A stretch of DNA of 64,000 bases from CAZYFH01 sp965249175 (GTDB taxonomy: Bacteria > Acidobacteriota > Vicinamibacteria > Vicinamibacterales > UBA8438), in contig OZ252227.1 in the NCBI GenBank assembly GCA_965249175.1, forward strand, positions 4,650,001 through 4,714,000. Direction: 5' to 3'. The notes beneath the pieces are model-generated. The model did no database searches and was not told the DNA's origin. It saw only the letters and a program-made list of their open reading frames with translations. Below, piece by piece: positions 16,926 through 25,311 of the stretch. Numbering within the stretch: position 1 is the first letter of the stretch; each line of letters begins with the position of its first letter. The position numbers and the translations under genes are program-made.

Positions 16926-18119
16926 CTAGAAAAACCAGCTCACCGACATGAAGCCCGTGATGCCGGCGAGGCCGTACTCGGAGGGCAGTGGGCGCGCCTC
17001 CGTGATCTCCGTGTCGCCGAACCCGAAGTAGAGGCCCCCGGCGACCGCGGTGTTGTCGCCCGCCGAGTACGACAGGTTGGGCGAGACGAGCCAGCTCCTG
17101 TCGTTCAGATTCCAGAGCACGAAGTTACCGGCCGTCCAGAGCGTGCTGAGCTGGATGGAGCCGCTGAACATCATCTCGTCACGACCGAACACCTGGTGCT
17201 CCCCGCGGCGGAACTCGCGCGACTGCAGGATACGCAGGTACTCATTGGGTGCCGTTGCCCCGAGCCCATCGCGTTGGTACTCCCACGCGACCGATAGCGT
17301 TCGCTGGCCGAAGAAGAACAGCCGGTCCACGCCGATGGCGCCACGACCGACGACGGTCTGGTCGATCTGACGGACGACGGCCTCGGCGCGGATCGCCCAC
17401 GCTCCGAACGCGCCGGCCGCGCCGAACGCACCGGCGACGTCGCCATAGAGCGACCCGCCCCAGCCGGAGAGCTCCCAGTTCTTCACCGTGGTCAACCCGC
17501 GCCCGAGCGCCGTGACTTCCTCGCCGACGTCGGTATCGGTAGGGCGCACCACGACGTCGATCTCGCTCAGCGGGCCCGGATAGACGCGCACCCGAAAGGC
17601 GTCGATGCCGGCCCGATACACGCGGAACGGATCGGTCGGGATGAAGGGAACGAACGGATCGGCCGGTGAGAGGAAGTTCGTCGTGCCCCAGGAGACGGTC
17701 TGGCGCCCGAAGCGGATGTCGACCGCGTTAGACGGACTCAGTCCCACGTTGAGCCGGTCGAACCGATGCTGCCAGACGGCGTGCTCCTGGCCGGAGCTCG
17801 TGATGGTCCCTTGCAGCTCCCACCACTCCGCGCCACCCTGGACGCCGCCGAGCCCGAACCCGGGGGCGACGTTGAACTGGCGGAAGCTGACGGCGTGCTC
17901 GTAGGCGACCTCGAGCGAGAACGGCCCGGCGTGCGGCTCGATCGACAGGCGGAATCGGCTGAAGTTGCTGGCGTTGCTCGGTGTCAGCTTCGTCGCGCCG
18001 CTGAAGAGCGGCGCCGTCTGGAAGTACCCGGAGAGCCAATTCGGCTGGGCGTGGAGCGTGGTGCCGCTGGCCGCCCAACAGCAGAGGACTGCAATCGAGG
18101 CGGCGGCGACGCGACGCAT
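16926..18119 (-). CDS. Outer-membrane beta-barrel protein of the export operon
   Basis: 397 residues with signal peptide (AAASIAVLCCWAASGTTLHAQ). The body is made of alternating amphipathic strands (NFSRFRLSIEPHAGPFSLEV, DIRFGRQTVSWGTTNFLSPA, SWLVSPNLSYSAGDNTAVAG) and ends FMSVSWFF, with the C-terminal Phe typical of BAM substrates. FGRQTVSWG resembles DUF1302/alginate-export-like porins. Its ATG overlaps the ATPase stop by one base (TAATG), so it is translationally coupled as the last gene of the TetR operon. Likely the outer-membrane exit or receptor. Confidence 0.7.
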   Translation of the reverse strand: MRRVAAASIAVLCCWAASGTTLHAQPNWLSGYFQTAPLFSGATKLTPSNASNFSRFRLSIEPHAGPFSLEVAYEHAVSFRQFNVAPGFGLGGVQGGAEWWELQGTITSSGQEHAVWQHRFDRLNVGLSPSNAVDIRFGRQTVSWGTTNFLSPADPFVPFIPTDPFRVYRAGIDAFRVRVYPGPLSEIDVVVRPTDTDVGEEVTALGRGLTTVKNWELSGWGGSLYGDVAGAFGAAGAFGAWAIRAEAVVRQIDQTVVGRGAIGVDRLFFFGQRTLSVAWEYQRDGLGATAPNEYLRILQSREFRRGEHQVFGRDEMMFSGSIQLSTLWTAGNFVLWNLNDRSWLVSPNLSYSAGDNTAVAGGLYFGFGDTEITEARPLPSEYGLAGITGFMSVSWFF

Positions 18120-18880
18120 TAGGAGCGTGTCTCGTCCGAATCGACGGCGCCGTCGACCATCCGCACCAGCCGGCGTGCCCGCTCCATGACGTGGTCGTCG
18201 TGCGTGGCGAAGACGAACGTGACGCCGAGCTCGCGATTGAGCTCCGCCATCATGTCGAGCAGCGCCTCGCTGGAGTGCGAATCGAGGTTGGCGGTCGGCT
18301 CGTCGGCGAGGACGAGCGCAGGCTTGCTCGCCACGGCGCGGACCACGGCCACGCGTTGCTGCTGCCCGCCGGAGAGCTTGCCCGGCCGCCGGTCCTCGAG
18401 CCCCGTGATTCCCGTACGCTCGAACAGCTCTTTCACTCGGGCCGCACGATCCTCCGCCGGGACGCCCTGTAGCAGCATCGGGAACTCGGCGTTCTCCATC
18501 GCCGAAAGGACCGGGAGCAGGTTGTACGCCTGGAAGATGAACCCGACCTGCTCGAGCCGGAGTTGCGCGAGCGCCGCGTTCGACATCGCGCTCAGCTCTT
18601 CTCCCGCCACCCAGATCCGGCCACGCGTCGGACGGGTCAGACCGCCGATCAGGTTGAGCAACGTCGTCTTGCCTGATCCTGACGGCCCCGCGAGCGCCGT
18701 GAACTCGCCGGAGGCGATCGTGAGACTCACGTCCCGCACCGCCTGCACTTCTTCTGCTTCCTGCTGAAAGATCTTCCAGACGCCCTCTGTGCGCACGGCC
18801 GGCAACGCAGCGGCTGGTGTTGCGTCATGTGACGGCGCGGCAGTCGGCGACGGACTCGCGAGTGTCGTTGATTCGCTCAT
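18119..18880 (-). CDS. ABC transporter ATPase, LolD/MacB type
   Basis: 253 residues. Walker A GPSGSGKT at 65-72, Q-loop in GFIFQAYNLLPVLSAMEN, signature LSGGQ at 169-173, Walker B ALVLADEPTANLD and H-loop FATHDDHVMERA. The sequence places it in the LolD/MacB/FtsE group that pairs with FtsX-type permeases. An N-terminal extension of about 30 residues rich in Ala, Ser and Thr is unusual. It begins 10 nt after the second permease stop. Confidence 0.93.
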   Translation of the reverse strand: MSESTTLASPSPTAAPSHDATPAAALPAVRTEGVWKIFQQEAEEVQAVRDVSLTIASGEFTALAGPSGSGKTTLLNLIGGLTRPTRGRIWVAGEELSAMSNAALAQLRLEQVGFIFQAYNLLPVLSAMENAEFPMLLQGVPAEDRAARVKELFERTGITGLEDRRPGKLSGGQQQRVAVVRAVASKPALVLADEPTANLDSHSSEALLDMMAELNRELGVTFVFATHDDHVMERARRLVRMVDGAVDSDETRS

Positions 18881-18890
18881 GTCAGAAGGC

Positions 18891-20189
18891 CTACCGCTCG
18901 AACTTCATGGACTCGGCCACATCGATCGTGGCCGCCCGGATGGCCGGGTAAACGGAGGCGACGGCGCCAATGAGCAGGATCCACCCCGCCGACTGGACGA
19001 ACCGCGACAGCCGGAACTGCGGGTAGATGACCGGATCGATTGCTACGCCTGAGAACTGCATCTCGCTGAGCTCGCCCGCAATCTGCGCCAGATCGAGCCC
19101 GTCGGCCATGAAGAACCAGGTCATGACCACCCCGAGCCCGACGCCGGCGACGCCCGCAGTGGCGGTCAATAGCAGTCCCTCCACCAGCACCACCGCGCCG
19201 GTCTGACGCGGTGTCAGGCCGAGCGCCTGGAGCACACCGAACTCCCTGTTGCGGTGGAGCACCGACATCAACACCGTGTTGACGATGCTGAAGCCGATGA
19301 TCACGAACAGAACGCCGAAGACGAGGTAGGCGCCCCACTCGTCGATCAGGACCGCGTCGCGAAGCGCGGGCATTGCCTCGCGCCACCCCATGACGACCGC
19401 CTCGCCGCGCGCGATCGGCTCGGCGAGCGCTTGACGCAGCTCGCGCACGACCGCCGGCACAGACATGCTCACGTCGACCATCACGCCGACGCTGGTGACA
19501 TCGTTGCCCGCGCCGAGCCATTCGCCGGCCGTGGCAATCGGAATGTGAATCACGGAATTGTCGAGCTCCGGGATACCGCTTTGAAAGATCCCGACAACAC
19601 GCACGAGCTGCCCAGCGACGTCTTTCTTCGCGTCCTGTGCGGTCAGGACGAGGCGCGAACCGAGACGTAGATCCAGGCTGTCGACGAGCCCGGCACCGAC
19701 GTACGCGGCCAGCCGATCGTCGGTCGCGAGGTAGCGCCCCTCGACGCACTGCTCGTCGAGCGGGCTGAGCTCGGCCTCGGCGACCGGGTCGACGCCGAGA
19801 ATCTGCGCCGGCCGCGCGCCCGCCGCCGAGCTGGCCAGCCCGCTCACAGTCAGCCGTGTGAACACCGAGGTGATCCGCTCAGCGATCGCCGGCGACTCGA
19901 GCGCCGCCATCACCGCCGGGCGCGCATCTGCCGGCAGACGGTCCTCGACCTTCCGGCTGAGCCGGAACTCGGGACGCTCAATCGTCACGTGGCCGCTGCC
20001 GGTTCTGACGCCGGAGTCAATCCACTGCTCGTGTGTGCCGTCGCCCAGGATGAGCGCGAAGATGAGGAACGCGCCCCCGATGGCGAGTGCGGTGGCCGTC
20101 AATCCGGTGCGCCGCACGTTGCGGCGGAGGCTGCGCAACGCGAGGGTCATGATCACGCCGAGGTGCATCGAGGGCCGCTGCTTCGGCAT
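18891..20189 (-). CDS. FtsX-type ABC permease 2 (LolC/E-like)
   Basis: 432 residues. First membrane helix in LTATALAIGGAFLIFALILG, then a large periplasmic MacB-type domain (HVTIERPEFRLSRKVEDRLP, SGLASSAAGARPAQILGVDP), and three C-terminal helices with LVFGVLFVIIGFSIVNTVLM, REFGVLQALGLTPRQTGAVV and a long terminal FtsX region ending in YPAIRAATIDVAESMKFER. It pairs with the permease at 20205 as a heterodimer, with the ATPase at 18119. Confidence 0.88.
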   Translation of the reverse strand: MPKQRPSMHLGVIMTLALRSLRRNVRRTGLTATALAIGGAFLIFALILGDGTHEQWIDSGVRTGSGHVTIERPEFRLSRKVEDRLPADARPAVMAALESPAIAERITSVFTRLTVSGLASSAAGARPAQILGVDPVAEAELSPLDEQCVEGRYLATDDRLAAYVGAGLVDSLDLRLGSRLVLTAQDAKKDVAGQLVRVVGIFQSGIPELDNSVIHIPIATAGEWLGAGNDVTSVGVMVDVSMSVPAVVRELRQALAEPIARGEAVVMGWREAMPALRDAVLIDEWGAYLVFGVLFVIIGFSIVNTVLMSVLHRNREFGVLQALGLTPRQTGAVVLVEGLLLTATAGVAGVGLGVVMTWFFMADGLDLAQIAGELSEMQFSGVAIDPVIYPQFRLSRFVQSAGWILLIGAVASVYPAIRAATIDVAESMKFER

Positions 20190-20204
20190 CGTCTTGGGTT
20201 CTCC

Positions 20205-21464
20205 CTACACGCCAGACAGGGTGTCGGCCGGCGGCACACGCGCTGCCCGGGCCGCCGGATAGAGCGCTGCAAGGAGCGCCGTGAGGACCAGCGCGACGGC
20301 GCCCCACACCCAGATCGCCACATTCCACTCGACGCGCAGCACCGGGCGTATCAACGCGCCGTTCATCGAGATGTTGCCGTAGAGCCCGCTCAAATCTGGC
20401 GGGGCGACGTTCCACCAGAACATCAGCGGCAGGCTGATCACCAACCCGAAGACCAGGGCGACGCCGCCCATCGCCACGGCTTCGTACAGGACCGTCTTGA
20501 CGATCGACCTCGGCCTGGCGCCGAGCGCCAGCATCACCGCGATCTCCCGTCGACGCTCGTAGGTCGCCATCAGCATCGTGTTGGCAACCCCGAAAATGGC
20601 GATGCCGAAGACGATGACGAACACGATGAGATAGAAGGAATCGATGAGGACGACGAAGTCGAGGATCACCGGGTTCAGCTCGGTCCAGGAGGCCACCGCG
20701 ACAGCGAGATCCCTGGGCGCCAGCGCCGAGACGAGGCGGCCGGCGGTGTCATCAGCGACCCACGGACCGTCGGTCGCCACGGCAATCTCATGAATCCGAC
20801 CGGCGTCGAGCGTGATCAGCGTCTGCAGATCCGCAATCGGCATGATGGCCTGCGCGGCATCGAGCTCCACGATCCCCGTCCGAAAGATCGCCGCCACGGT
20901 GTAGAGGTCGTTCCCCATCGACCCGTCGGCCCCCGGCGCCACGAGGACCACCTCGTCGCCGATACCCACCTCGAGCTGCCGCGCCATCTCGACGCCGACC
21001 GCTACTTGATTGCGACCCGACTCGGGCATCTCGCCGTCGACCAGCTCGTCGAGGAATCGACTAACCGTCCGCTCGCGCGCGGGGTCGATTCCCATCAGAA
21101 TGCCGGCCGAGGTCGACGCGCCGGAGCTGACGAGCCCGCCGGCGTAAACACGCGGCGCCGCTGCGACCACCCCCGCATCCGCGGCGATCCCATCAAGTAG
21201 CCGAGCGAGGTCGGTGCCATCGCGGCCGCCGATCGTGTCGTAGAGGCTCCGCTCGGGGCGGTATTCGTCGTCGTGGATCTCGATCTGGCCGCCCACGAGA
21301 CCCGTCGCATTCTCGACCATCTCTGCGACCAGGCCCTCCGTCCACCCGATCATGAAGACCACCGCGAAGTAACCGACGGCCAGGCCGAGCGCGGTCAGCA
21401 CCGTCCGCTTGCGGTGGCGAGCGAGGTTGCGCCAGCCGATCCGAGGCCAGGGATTTTCAGTCAC
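20205..21464 (-). CDS. FtsX-type ABC permease 1 (LolC/E-like)
   Basis: 419 residues from GTG 21464, chosen because it follows the LolA-like stop at 21466 by one base; the open frame extends to 21509. First helix at TVLTALGLAVGYFAVVFMIG, periplasmic domain with VAVGVEMARQLEVGIGDEVV, and three C-terminal helices: FVVLIDSFYLIVFVIVFGIA, RREIAVMLALGARPRSIVKT, and the final VWGAVALVLTALLAALYPAA. The end reads ARAARVPPADTLSGV. The topology matches LolC/LolE and MacB. Confidence 0.88.
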   Translation of the reverse strand: MTENPWPRIGWRNLARHRKRTVLTALGLAVGYFAVVFMIGWTEGLVAEMVENATGLVGGQIEIHDDEYRPERSLYDTIGGRDGTDLARLLDGIAADAGVVAAAPRVYAGGLVSSGASTSAGILMGIDPARERTVSRFLDELVDGEMPESGRNQVAVGVEMARQLEVGIGDEVVLVAPGADGSMGNDLYTVAAIFRTGIVELDAAQAIMPIADLQTLITLDAGRIHEIAVATDGPWVADDTAGRLVSALAPRDLAVAVASWTELNPVILDFVVLIDSFYLIVFVIVFGIAIFGVANTMLMATYERRREIAVMLALGARPRSIVKTVLYEAVAMGGVALVFGLVISLPLMFWWNVAPPDLSGLYGNISMNGALIRPVLRVEWNVAIWVWGAVALVLTALLAALYPAARAARVPPADTLSGV

Positions 21465-21465
21465 G

Positions 21466-22239
21466 CTATCTCCGGCTTTGGAGCGTGCGCAGCGAGAAGA
21501 ACGACTCATCGACGTCGACGTCGAACTCCATCTCGTCGTAACGGAACGTCGTGCGCTCCTCCGGCTTGTCAGCGGGGCGCATGTTCATCAGCCTCGGCAT
21601 CATGCGGCCACCGATGTTCTCGTACTCGCTCCACTCCATCGAGCGGGCCAGCTCGCCGTCCTCGTCGTAGTAGAGGACGCTGGCGGGGAGCGCGTCGGCC
21701 TGGCGGATGATGTATTCGATCCGTCCCCAGACGACGGCCGCATCGAATTTGGGCACCAAGGTGACCTCCCACACGCGCGCCCCGTCGCGTTCCCCGTCGA
21801 ACGTCAGCTCGATGTCGTAGTCGTCGACCAACCGGCTTTCCTGAATGAGATCGTCGTTCGTGAAATGCGACCCCATCCAGGAGCCGCCCATCATCGCGGC
21901 GGGCAGCTTGATGGTCCGGTCGACCTTCGGGAGGTAGTTCCAGATGTCGTCGTCCGCCATCAGCGTCGCGCTGCCAGCCTCTTTGGCGGGCGCGAGAATC
22001 CTGAGCAGGGAATGGTCCTCGCCAAGCGACCACGACTCGATCGTCACCTCGCGCGACCAGTGCTCGGTCACGATTTCCATTGTCGCGGTGCCGTGACTCG
22101 AGTTGCCGCGGTAGAGGTCCTGGACCTTGTTGATGATCTCGAGCGGGTCGGGCTGTGCCTGCGCCGAGCCGGCCGTCGCCACGCACACGAGCGCCACGAG
22201 CACAGCGAGTCGGCGCGTCATCCGTTTACACGTTGCCAT
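21466..22239 (-). CDS. LolA-like outer-membrane lipoprotein-sorting protein
   Basis: 257 residues from ATG 22239, preceded by GGGGAAC. Signal peptide MTRRLAVLVALVCVATAGSA. The mature fold follows the COG2834 pattern: DPLEIINKVQDLYRGNSSHG, GTATMEIVTEHW, LLRILAPAKEAGSATLM, IWNYLPKVDRTIKLPAAMMG, SWMGSHFTNDDLIQESRLVD and YDEMEFDVDVDESFFSLRTL. COG2834 proteins have an open beta-barrel cavity that carries lipids or lipoproteins across the periplasm. The start lies inside the end of the tetR gene (22-nt overlap). Confidence 0.85.
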   Translation of the reverse strand: MATCKRMTRRLAVLVALVCVATAGSAQAQPDPLEIINKVQDLYRGNSSHGTATMEIVTEHWSREVTIESWSLGEDHSLLRILAPAKEAGSATLMADDDIWNYLPKVDRTIKLPAAMMGGSWMGSHFTNDDLIQESRLVDDYDIELTFDGERDGARVWEVTLVPKFDAAVVWGRIEYIIRQADALPASVLYYDEDGELARSMEWSEYENIGGRMMPRLMNMRPADKPEERTTFRYDEMEFDVDVDESFFSLRTLQSRR

Positions 22240-22976
22240 TGCTGTTCCCCTTTTGCTTCGCGATCGGCTCTGTGATCGCGGTCTTTCGTCGATGAGTCGA
22301 ACCACTCTTGCAACTCGGCTGCATCCAGCAACACCAGCGACCCGCTGGGTGCCCCCAGCACACGTTCGAGGGCGTCGATGTACGCGGTCAGCGTCCGCTG
22401 GATGAACTCCCAGTCGGCATTGCCGGATTCCGGCGTCGTCAGCTTTCGGCAGAGCGTATCGTCGAGGTCCAGCAGGAGCCCGATCGCGACACGGCCCACT
22501 TGTTCAGCGTCGCGCGCGGCGAGCACGCGTTCCTCGATCCCCTGCTCGACGATCCGCCCGAGCAACGGCGCGAGCTGCTCCGTCATTCTCGCGCGCAGTT
22601 TCACGCGGACGATGGCGTTCTCATCGGAGAACCACACCGGCAGCATCGCGAGCAGCAGCTCCTGCTGCTCCGTGCTCACGCGCACCATGGCGGCGAAGAA
22701 CTGCCGGAGCTTGTCGAGGGTCGGGAGCGCCTCATCGTCGACGCACCGGGTCAGCGGCCCGTCCATGGCATTCACCAGACGGACGAGGAGCCCTTCGAGC
22801 AGCGCTTGCTTCGAATCGAAGTAGTGGTAGAACGCCCCTTTCGAGGTGCCGATGTCGTCCAGCACGTCCTGGATTGTCATCCGCTCATAGCCCTTGGTCT
22901 CTATCAGAGACTGGGCTGAGTCCAGGAACGCCTCGCGTCGTTTCGCGCGCGCCGCCTCGTCAACGGTTCTTGGCAT
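22218..22976 (-). CDS. TetR-family regulator of the export operon
   Basis: 252 residues from ATG 22976. N-terminal TetR DNA-binding domain: AFLDSAQSLIETKGYERMTI, then the helix-turn-helix QDVLDDIGTSKGAFYHYFDS KQALLEGL. The ligand domain carries FAAMVRVSTEQQELLLAMLP and no recognisable effector signature. A near-perfect 25-bp palindrome lies 10 bp upstream of the ATG. It is the first gene of a six-gene run ending at 16926, so it probably represses its own operon until a ligand binds. Confidence 0.9.
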   Translation of the reverse strand: MPRTVDEAARAKRREAFLDSAQSLIETKGYERMTIQDVLDDIGTSKGAFYHYFDSKQALLEGLLVRLVNAMDGPLTRCVDDEALPTLDKLRQFFAAMVRVSTEQQELLLAMLPVWFSDENAIVRVKLRARMTEQLAPLLGRIVEQGIEERVLAARDAEQVGRVAIGLLLDLDDTLCRKLTTPESGNADWEFIQRTLTAYIDALERVLGAPSGSLVLLDAAELQEWFDSSTKDRDHRADREAKGEQQWQRVNG

Positions 22977-22985
22977 GTCAGATTT

Positions 22986-23010
22986 TAATAGACCGACCGT
23001 CTGTTTATTA
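22986..23010. promoter_or_regulatory. Probable TetR operator, 25-bp palindrome
   Basis: Arms TAATAGACCGAC and GTCTGTTTATTA around a central base, matching in 10 of 12 arm positions (pattern TAATAnACnGAC-n-GTCnGTnTATTA). The AT-rich ends stand out in a GC-rich context and may overlap the promoter. It lies between 22976 (tetR start) and the divergent cupin gene. Confidence 0.7.
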
Positions 23011-23140
23011 ATAACAGCTGACGTCCAGCAGGTCAAGTCGGGCAGACCGCGTGCGCGCGGGAGGCGTCTCCCAGTTCATTGGCCATAAGCCCTAAGCCGT
23101 GAGCCTGAGCCGAACGACTAGCCGGGCTACCATCCCCCAC

Positions 23141-23467
23141 ATGGACCACCCGACCCCAATCGACCCCCGAGACCATGCCGTCTACTCTTCAAACAAGATG
23201 GGCAAGAGCACGATCTTCCGCTCCGCGCGGGTGATGGTCGGGCTCAACGCCTTCGAGCCGGGACAGGAGCATGCGCTTCACGCGCATGCGGGCATGGACA
23301 AGGTCTACCAGGTGATCGAAGGCGAGGGGCTGTTTCTCCTCGAGGGTGGCAACCAGCCCATGCGGGCCGGCACCCTGCTGATCGCGCCTGAGGGTGCGCC
23401 GCACGGCATCCGCAACACGGGCACGGGGCGGTTGCTCGTGCTCACGATCCTCGCGCCGGCGCCCTAG
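23141..23467 (+). CDS. Small single-domain cupin protein
   Basis: 108 residues from ATG 23141. The cupin motif 1 pattern is HALHAHAGMDKVYQVIEGEG (H-x-H plus Glu) and motif 2 is GTLLIAPEGAPHGIRNTG. The metal-binding His cluster is present, as in cupin_2 proteins. It is divergent from the tetR operon and ends with TAG at 23465-23467, which lies inside the CTAGG target duplicated by the IS element inserted directly behind it. Confidence 0.85.
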   Translation: MDHPTPIDPRDHAVYSSNKMGKSTIFRSARVMVGLNAFEPGQEHALHAHAGMDKVYQVIEGEGLFLLEGGNQPMRAGTLLIAPEGAPHGIRNTGTGRLLVLTILAPAP

Positions 23468-24871
23468 GCAGCCCGTGGTGAAAACGCCCTTTCGTAGGTC
23501 GAGGGGCATGTGTTCGTGACACCGTGTCATAAGGTCGAGAAACGACGAGTGCGGCAGATCTTGCGCATCTCGCGCCCACGCGGGCGATACGAGGGTCCAG
23601 AGGCGGCCAAGATCAGCGATCAAGGCCTCGAAGACGGCGACCGCGCGGCCTTGGAGGCTCCGCGGCGTGCCGACGCCCGTCAGCTGCCGCATGAGGAGCC
23701 CAAGATTGAACCCGCAGACGTGCACAAGCACGCGCTTGAGGATGTTGGGATGCCCACGCAGATGCACCCGGCGCAGCCGCCCGGTCTCGTAGAGATGCGC
23801 GTTGGGGCGTTCGAGCAACTCGCCCCGCCGTCGCAGCAGCCGTTGCCCACGCGTGCCCCGAATGCGCCGACGGTTCGCGTACACGGCGTCGCGCGCCGCC
23901 GCCTTGCCTGTCCAGTTGCGTCGCCCGCGGTCCGGCTCCGAAACATAACTGCGCACGCCGAGCGCGGCGAACGCCACCATCGTCTCGTTACTGTGATACC
24001 CCTTGTCCCCGACGACCTCGGCGATACCGGCGCCGGCCGGCAGGACGGCTTCGACGTGGTCGGCCGCCGTGATCAGGGTCTCGACCATCGTCGTCGTATC
24101 GCCGTCGTCGGCATCCTGCACGGTGACGCCGACGATGGCCCCCGTCTCCAGGTCCACCGCATGCTCCGCGGTGTGCGCCAAGTGCGTGCGCCCGTCCTTC
24201 AGCTTCGTGATCTTCGCGTCCGGATCCTGCGGATGCGTCCAGTCGTCGTTGGAGCCTTTCTTCTTCCGTTTCCGGTCGAACCGGGCCAGCTCAGCGCGGG
24301 TCGGCGTGACGATGCCGGACGCCTCGGCCAGCCCGGTCAGAAACGCCTCGTAGCCTTCGCCCGTGTCCCGGCGCACGATACTCCGCAATGCGGCGTTCGC
24401 TTCCAACGTCGTGGCATCGATGCCGAGGGTCCGCCCGGTCACGAGCTGGGCGTCGGCCAGTTGCTGCAGCACCCACGTGAACACCGCTTGATGGGTCTCG
24501 ACGTCGATCAGGCGCCGGGTGCGCGACAGCGTCGAGTGATCCGGCGGCGCCTCGTGCAGCTCGAGGTCCAGAAACTGCCGGATGCTCAGCGAATCGGCCG
24601 CCCGCCACGCGATCGCCCGCTCCGAGTCCAGCCCTTCGAAGTAGCCGAGCATCAGCAGCCGGAAGTACCGCCCCGGCGCCAGACTCGGACGACCGACGCC
24701 GTCCGCGTAGAACGGCGCGCATTGCGCCTCGACGAACGCGTCGAAGCCCGTGTCATCGAGGATCCGATTCAATCGCTGATAGAACGGATGCGCCGCACTG
24801 CGAGGCAGGTCGCTGGTGGGAACCCACATCGATGCTTGCCGCGCCCGGCGTCGTCGTTTGCCCATCGCCAT
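23189..24871 (-). CDS. IS5/IS1182-like transposase reading out of the element
   Basis: 560 residues in the open frame. DUF772-like N-terminus (PSLAPGRYFRLLMLGYFEGL, SIRQFLDLELHEAPPDHSTL), then the DDE_Tnp_1 core: LGIDATTLEANAALRSIVRR (first Asp), AEVVGDKGYHSNETMVAFAA (second Asp), GRLRRVHLRGHPNILKRVLV with the late Glu/Arg region. The element supplies no stop codon: the frame crosses the left inverted repeat (VFTTGC) at 23469 and adds about 93 residues antisense to the cupin gene. The native protein should be about 467 residues. Confidence 0.8.
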   Translation of the reverse strand: MAMGKRRRRARQASMWVPTSDLPRSAAHPFYQRLNRILDDTGFDAFVEAQCAPFYADGVGRPSLAPGRYFRLLMLGYFEGLDSERAIAWRAADSLSIRQFLDLELHEAPPDHSTLSRTRRLIDVETHQAVFTWVLQQLADAQLVTGRTLGIDATTLEANAALRSIVRRDTGEGYEAFLTGLAEASGIVTPTRAELARFDRKRKKKGSNDDWTHPQDPDAKITKLKDGRTHLAHTAEHAVDLETGAIVGVTVQDADDGDTTTMVETLITAADHVEAVLPAGAGIAEVVGDKGYHSNETMVAFAALGVRSYVSEPDRGRRNWTGKAAARDAVYANRRRIRGTRGQRLLRRRGELLERPNAHLYETGRLRRVHLRGHPNILKRVLVHVCGFNLGLLMRQLTGVGTPRSLQGRAVAVFEALIADLGRLWTLVSPAWARDAQDLPHSSFLDLMTRCHEHMPLDLRKGVFTTGCLGRRREDREHEQPPRARVADAVRRTLRRDQQGAGPHGLVATLEEKQPLAFDHLVDLVHARMRVKRMLLSRLEGVEPDHHPRGAEDRALAHLV

Positions 24872-24936
24872 GCGCGACAGTGTAGTACGCGGGATCGATC
24901 GTGTCGATCCCTAATAGGGACTTTCACCACGGGCTG
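23469..24936 (-). mobile_element. IS5/IS1182-like insertion sequence with 5-bp target duplication
   Basis: 1468 bp. Ends are inverted copies of CAGCCCGTGGTGAAA (left continues ACGCCCT, right continues GTCCCT). CTAGG occurs directly at 23464-23468 and 24937-24941 as the target duplication. It contains one transposase frame. The same ends bound a 183-bp non-coding element at 54946. Assignment rests on the DUF772 plus DDE layout of the transposase. Confidence 0.85.
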
Positions 24937-24983
24937 CTAGGAGCCCGCGGTGCTGCAATAAAAGACGCTGAAGGGAGAAGCTC

Positions 24984-25286
24984 ATGGCCGAACTCGCCAT
25001 CTTCCTAACCGTACGAACTAAGCCCGGAAAACGCGCCGTGTTGAAGGCGTTATGGGACCAGCACTTGAAACAGCGAGCCGCGCAGAACGACATGCAGTCC
25101 CGCTATGTCTATGCCTTCGACTCGCAAGATGAGAACGTCATCAGAATCACGGAAGTCTACGAGACCATGGCTGCGTTTCACGCGAACTCACAGGCAGATT
25201 GGTTTGCAGCCTATATGAAAGAGGCAATGCCGCTGCTAGACGGCGAGCCTGAGTTCCACATGGCGACGCCGCAGTGGGTCAAGTAG
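24984..25286 (+). CDS. Antibiotic-biosynthesis-monooxygenase-like small protein
   Basis: 100 residues, ATG 24984 with AGGGAGAAG upstream. The ABM ferredoxin-like fold is seen as ELAIFLTVRTKPGKRAVLKA, then RYVYAFDSQDENVIRITEVY and FHANSQADWFAAYMKEAMPL. Such proteins act as cofactor-free quinol monooxygenases or as accessory domains. GC is visibly lower than the chromosome around it, and it is trapped between two insertion sequences, suggesting transfer. Confidence 0.75.
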   Translation: MAELAIFLTVRTKPGKRAVLKALWDQHLKQRAAQNDMQSRYVYAFDSQDENVIRITEVYETMAAFHANSQADWFAAYMKEAMPLLDGEPEFHMATPQWVK

Positions 25287-25311
25287 GTTTCGATCCCCTG
25301 TCCGCTCGTTT

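Noticed and set aside
15798..17297. 499-codon plus-strand frame over the antiporter and barrel genes
   Set aside because: Composition (Arg, Asp, His, Gly-rich) without domains, antisense to real genes.
23189..23468. C-terminal 93 residues of the transposase as a fused domain
   Set aside because: They are antisense to the cupin gene and lie outside the element's inverted repeat.
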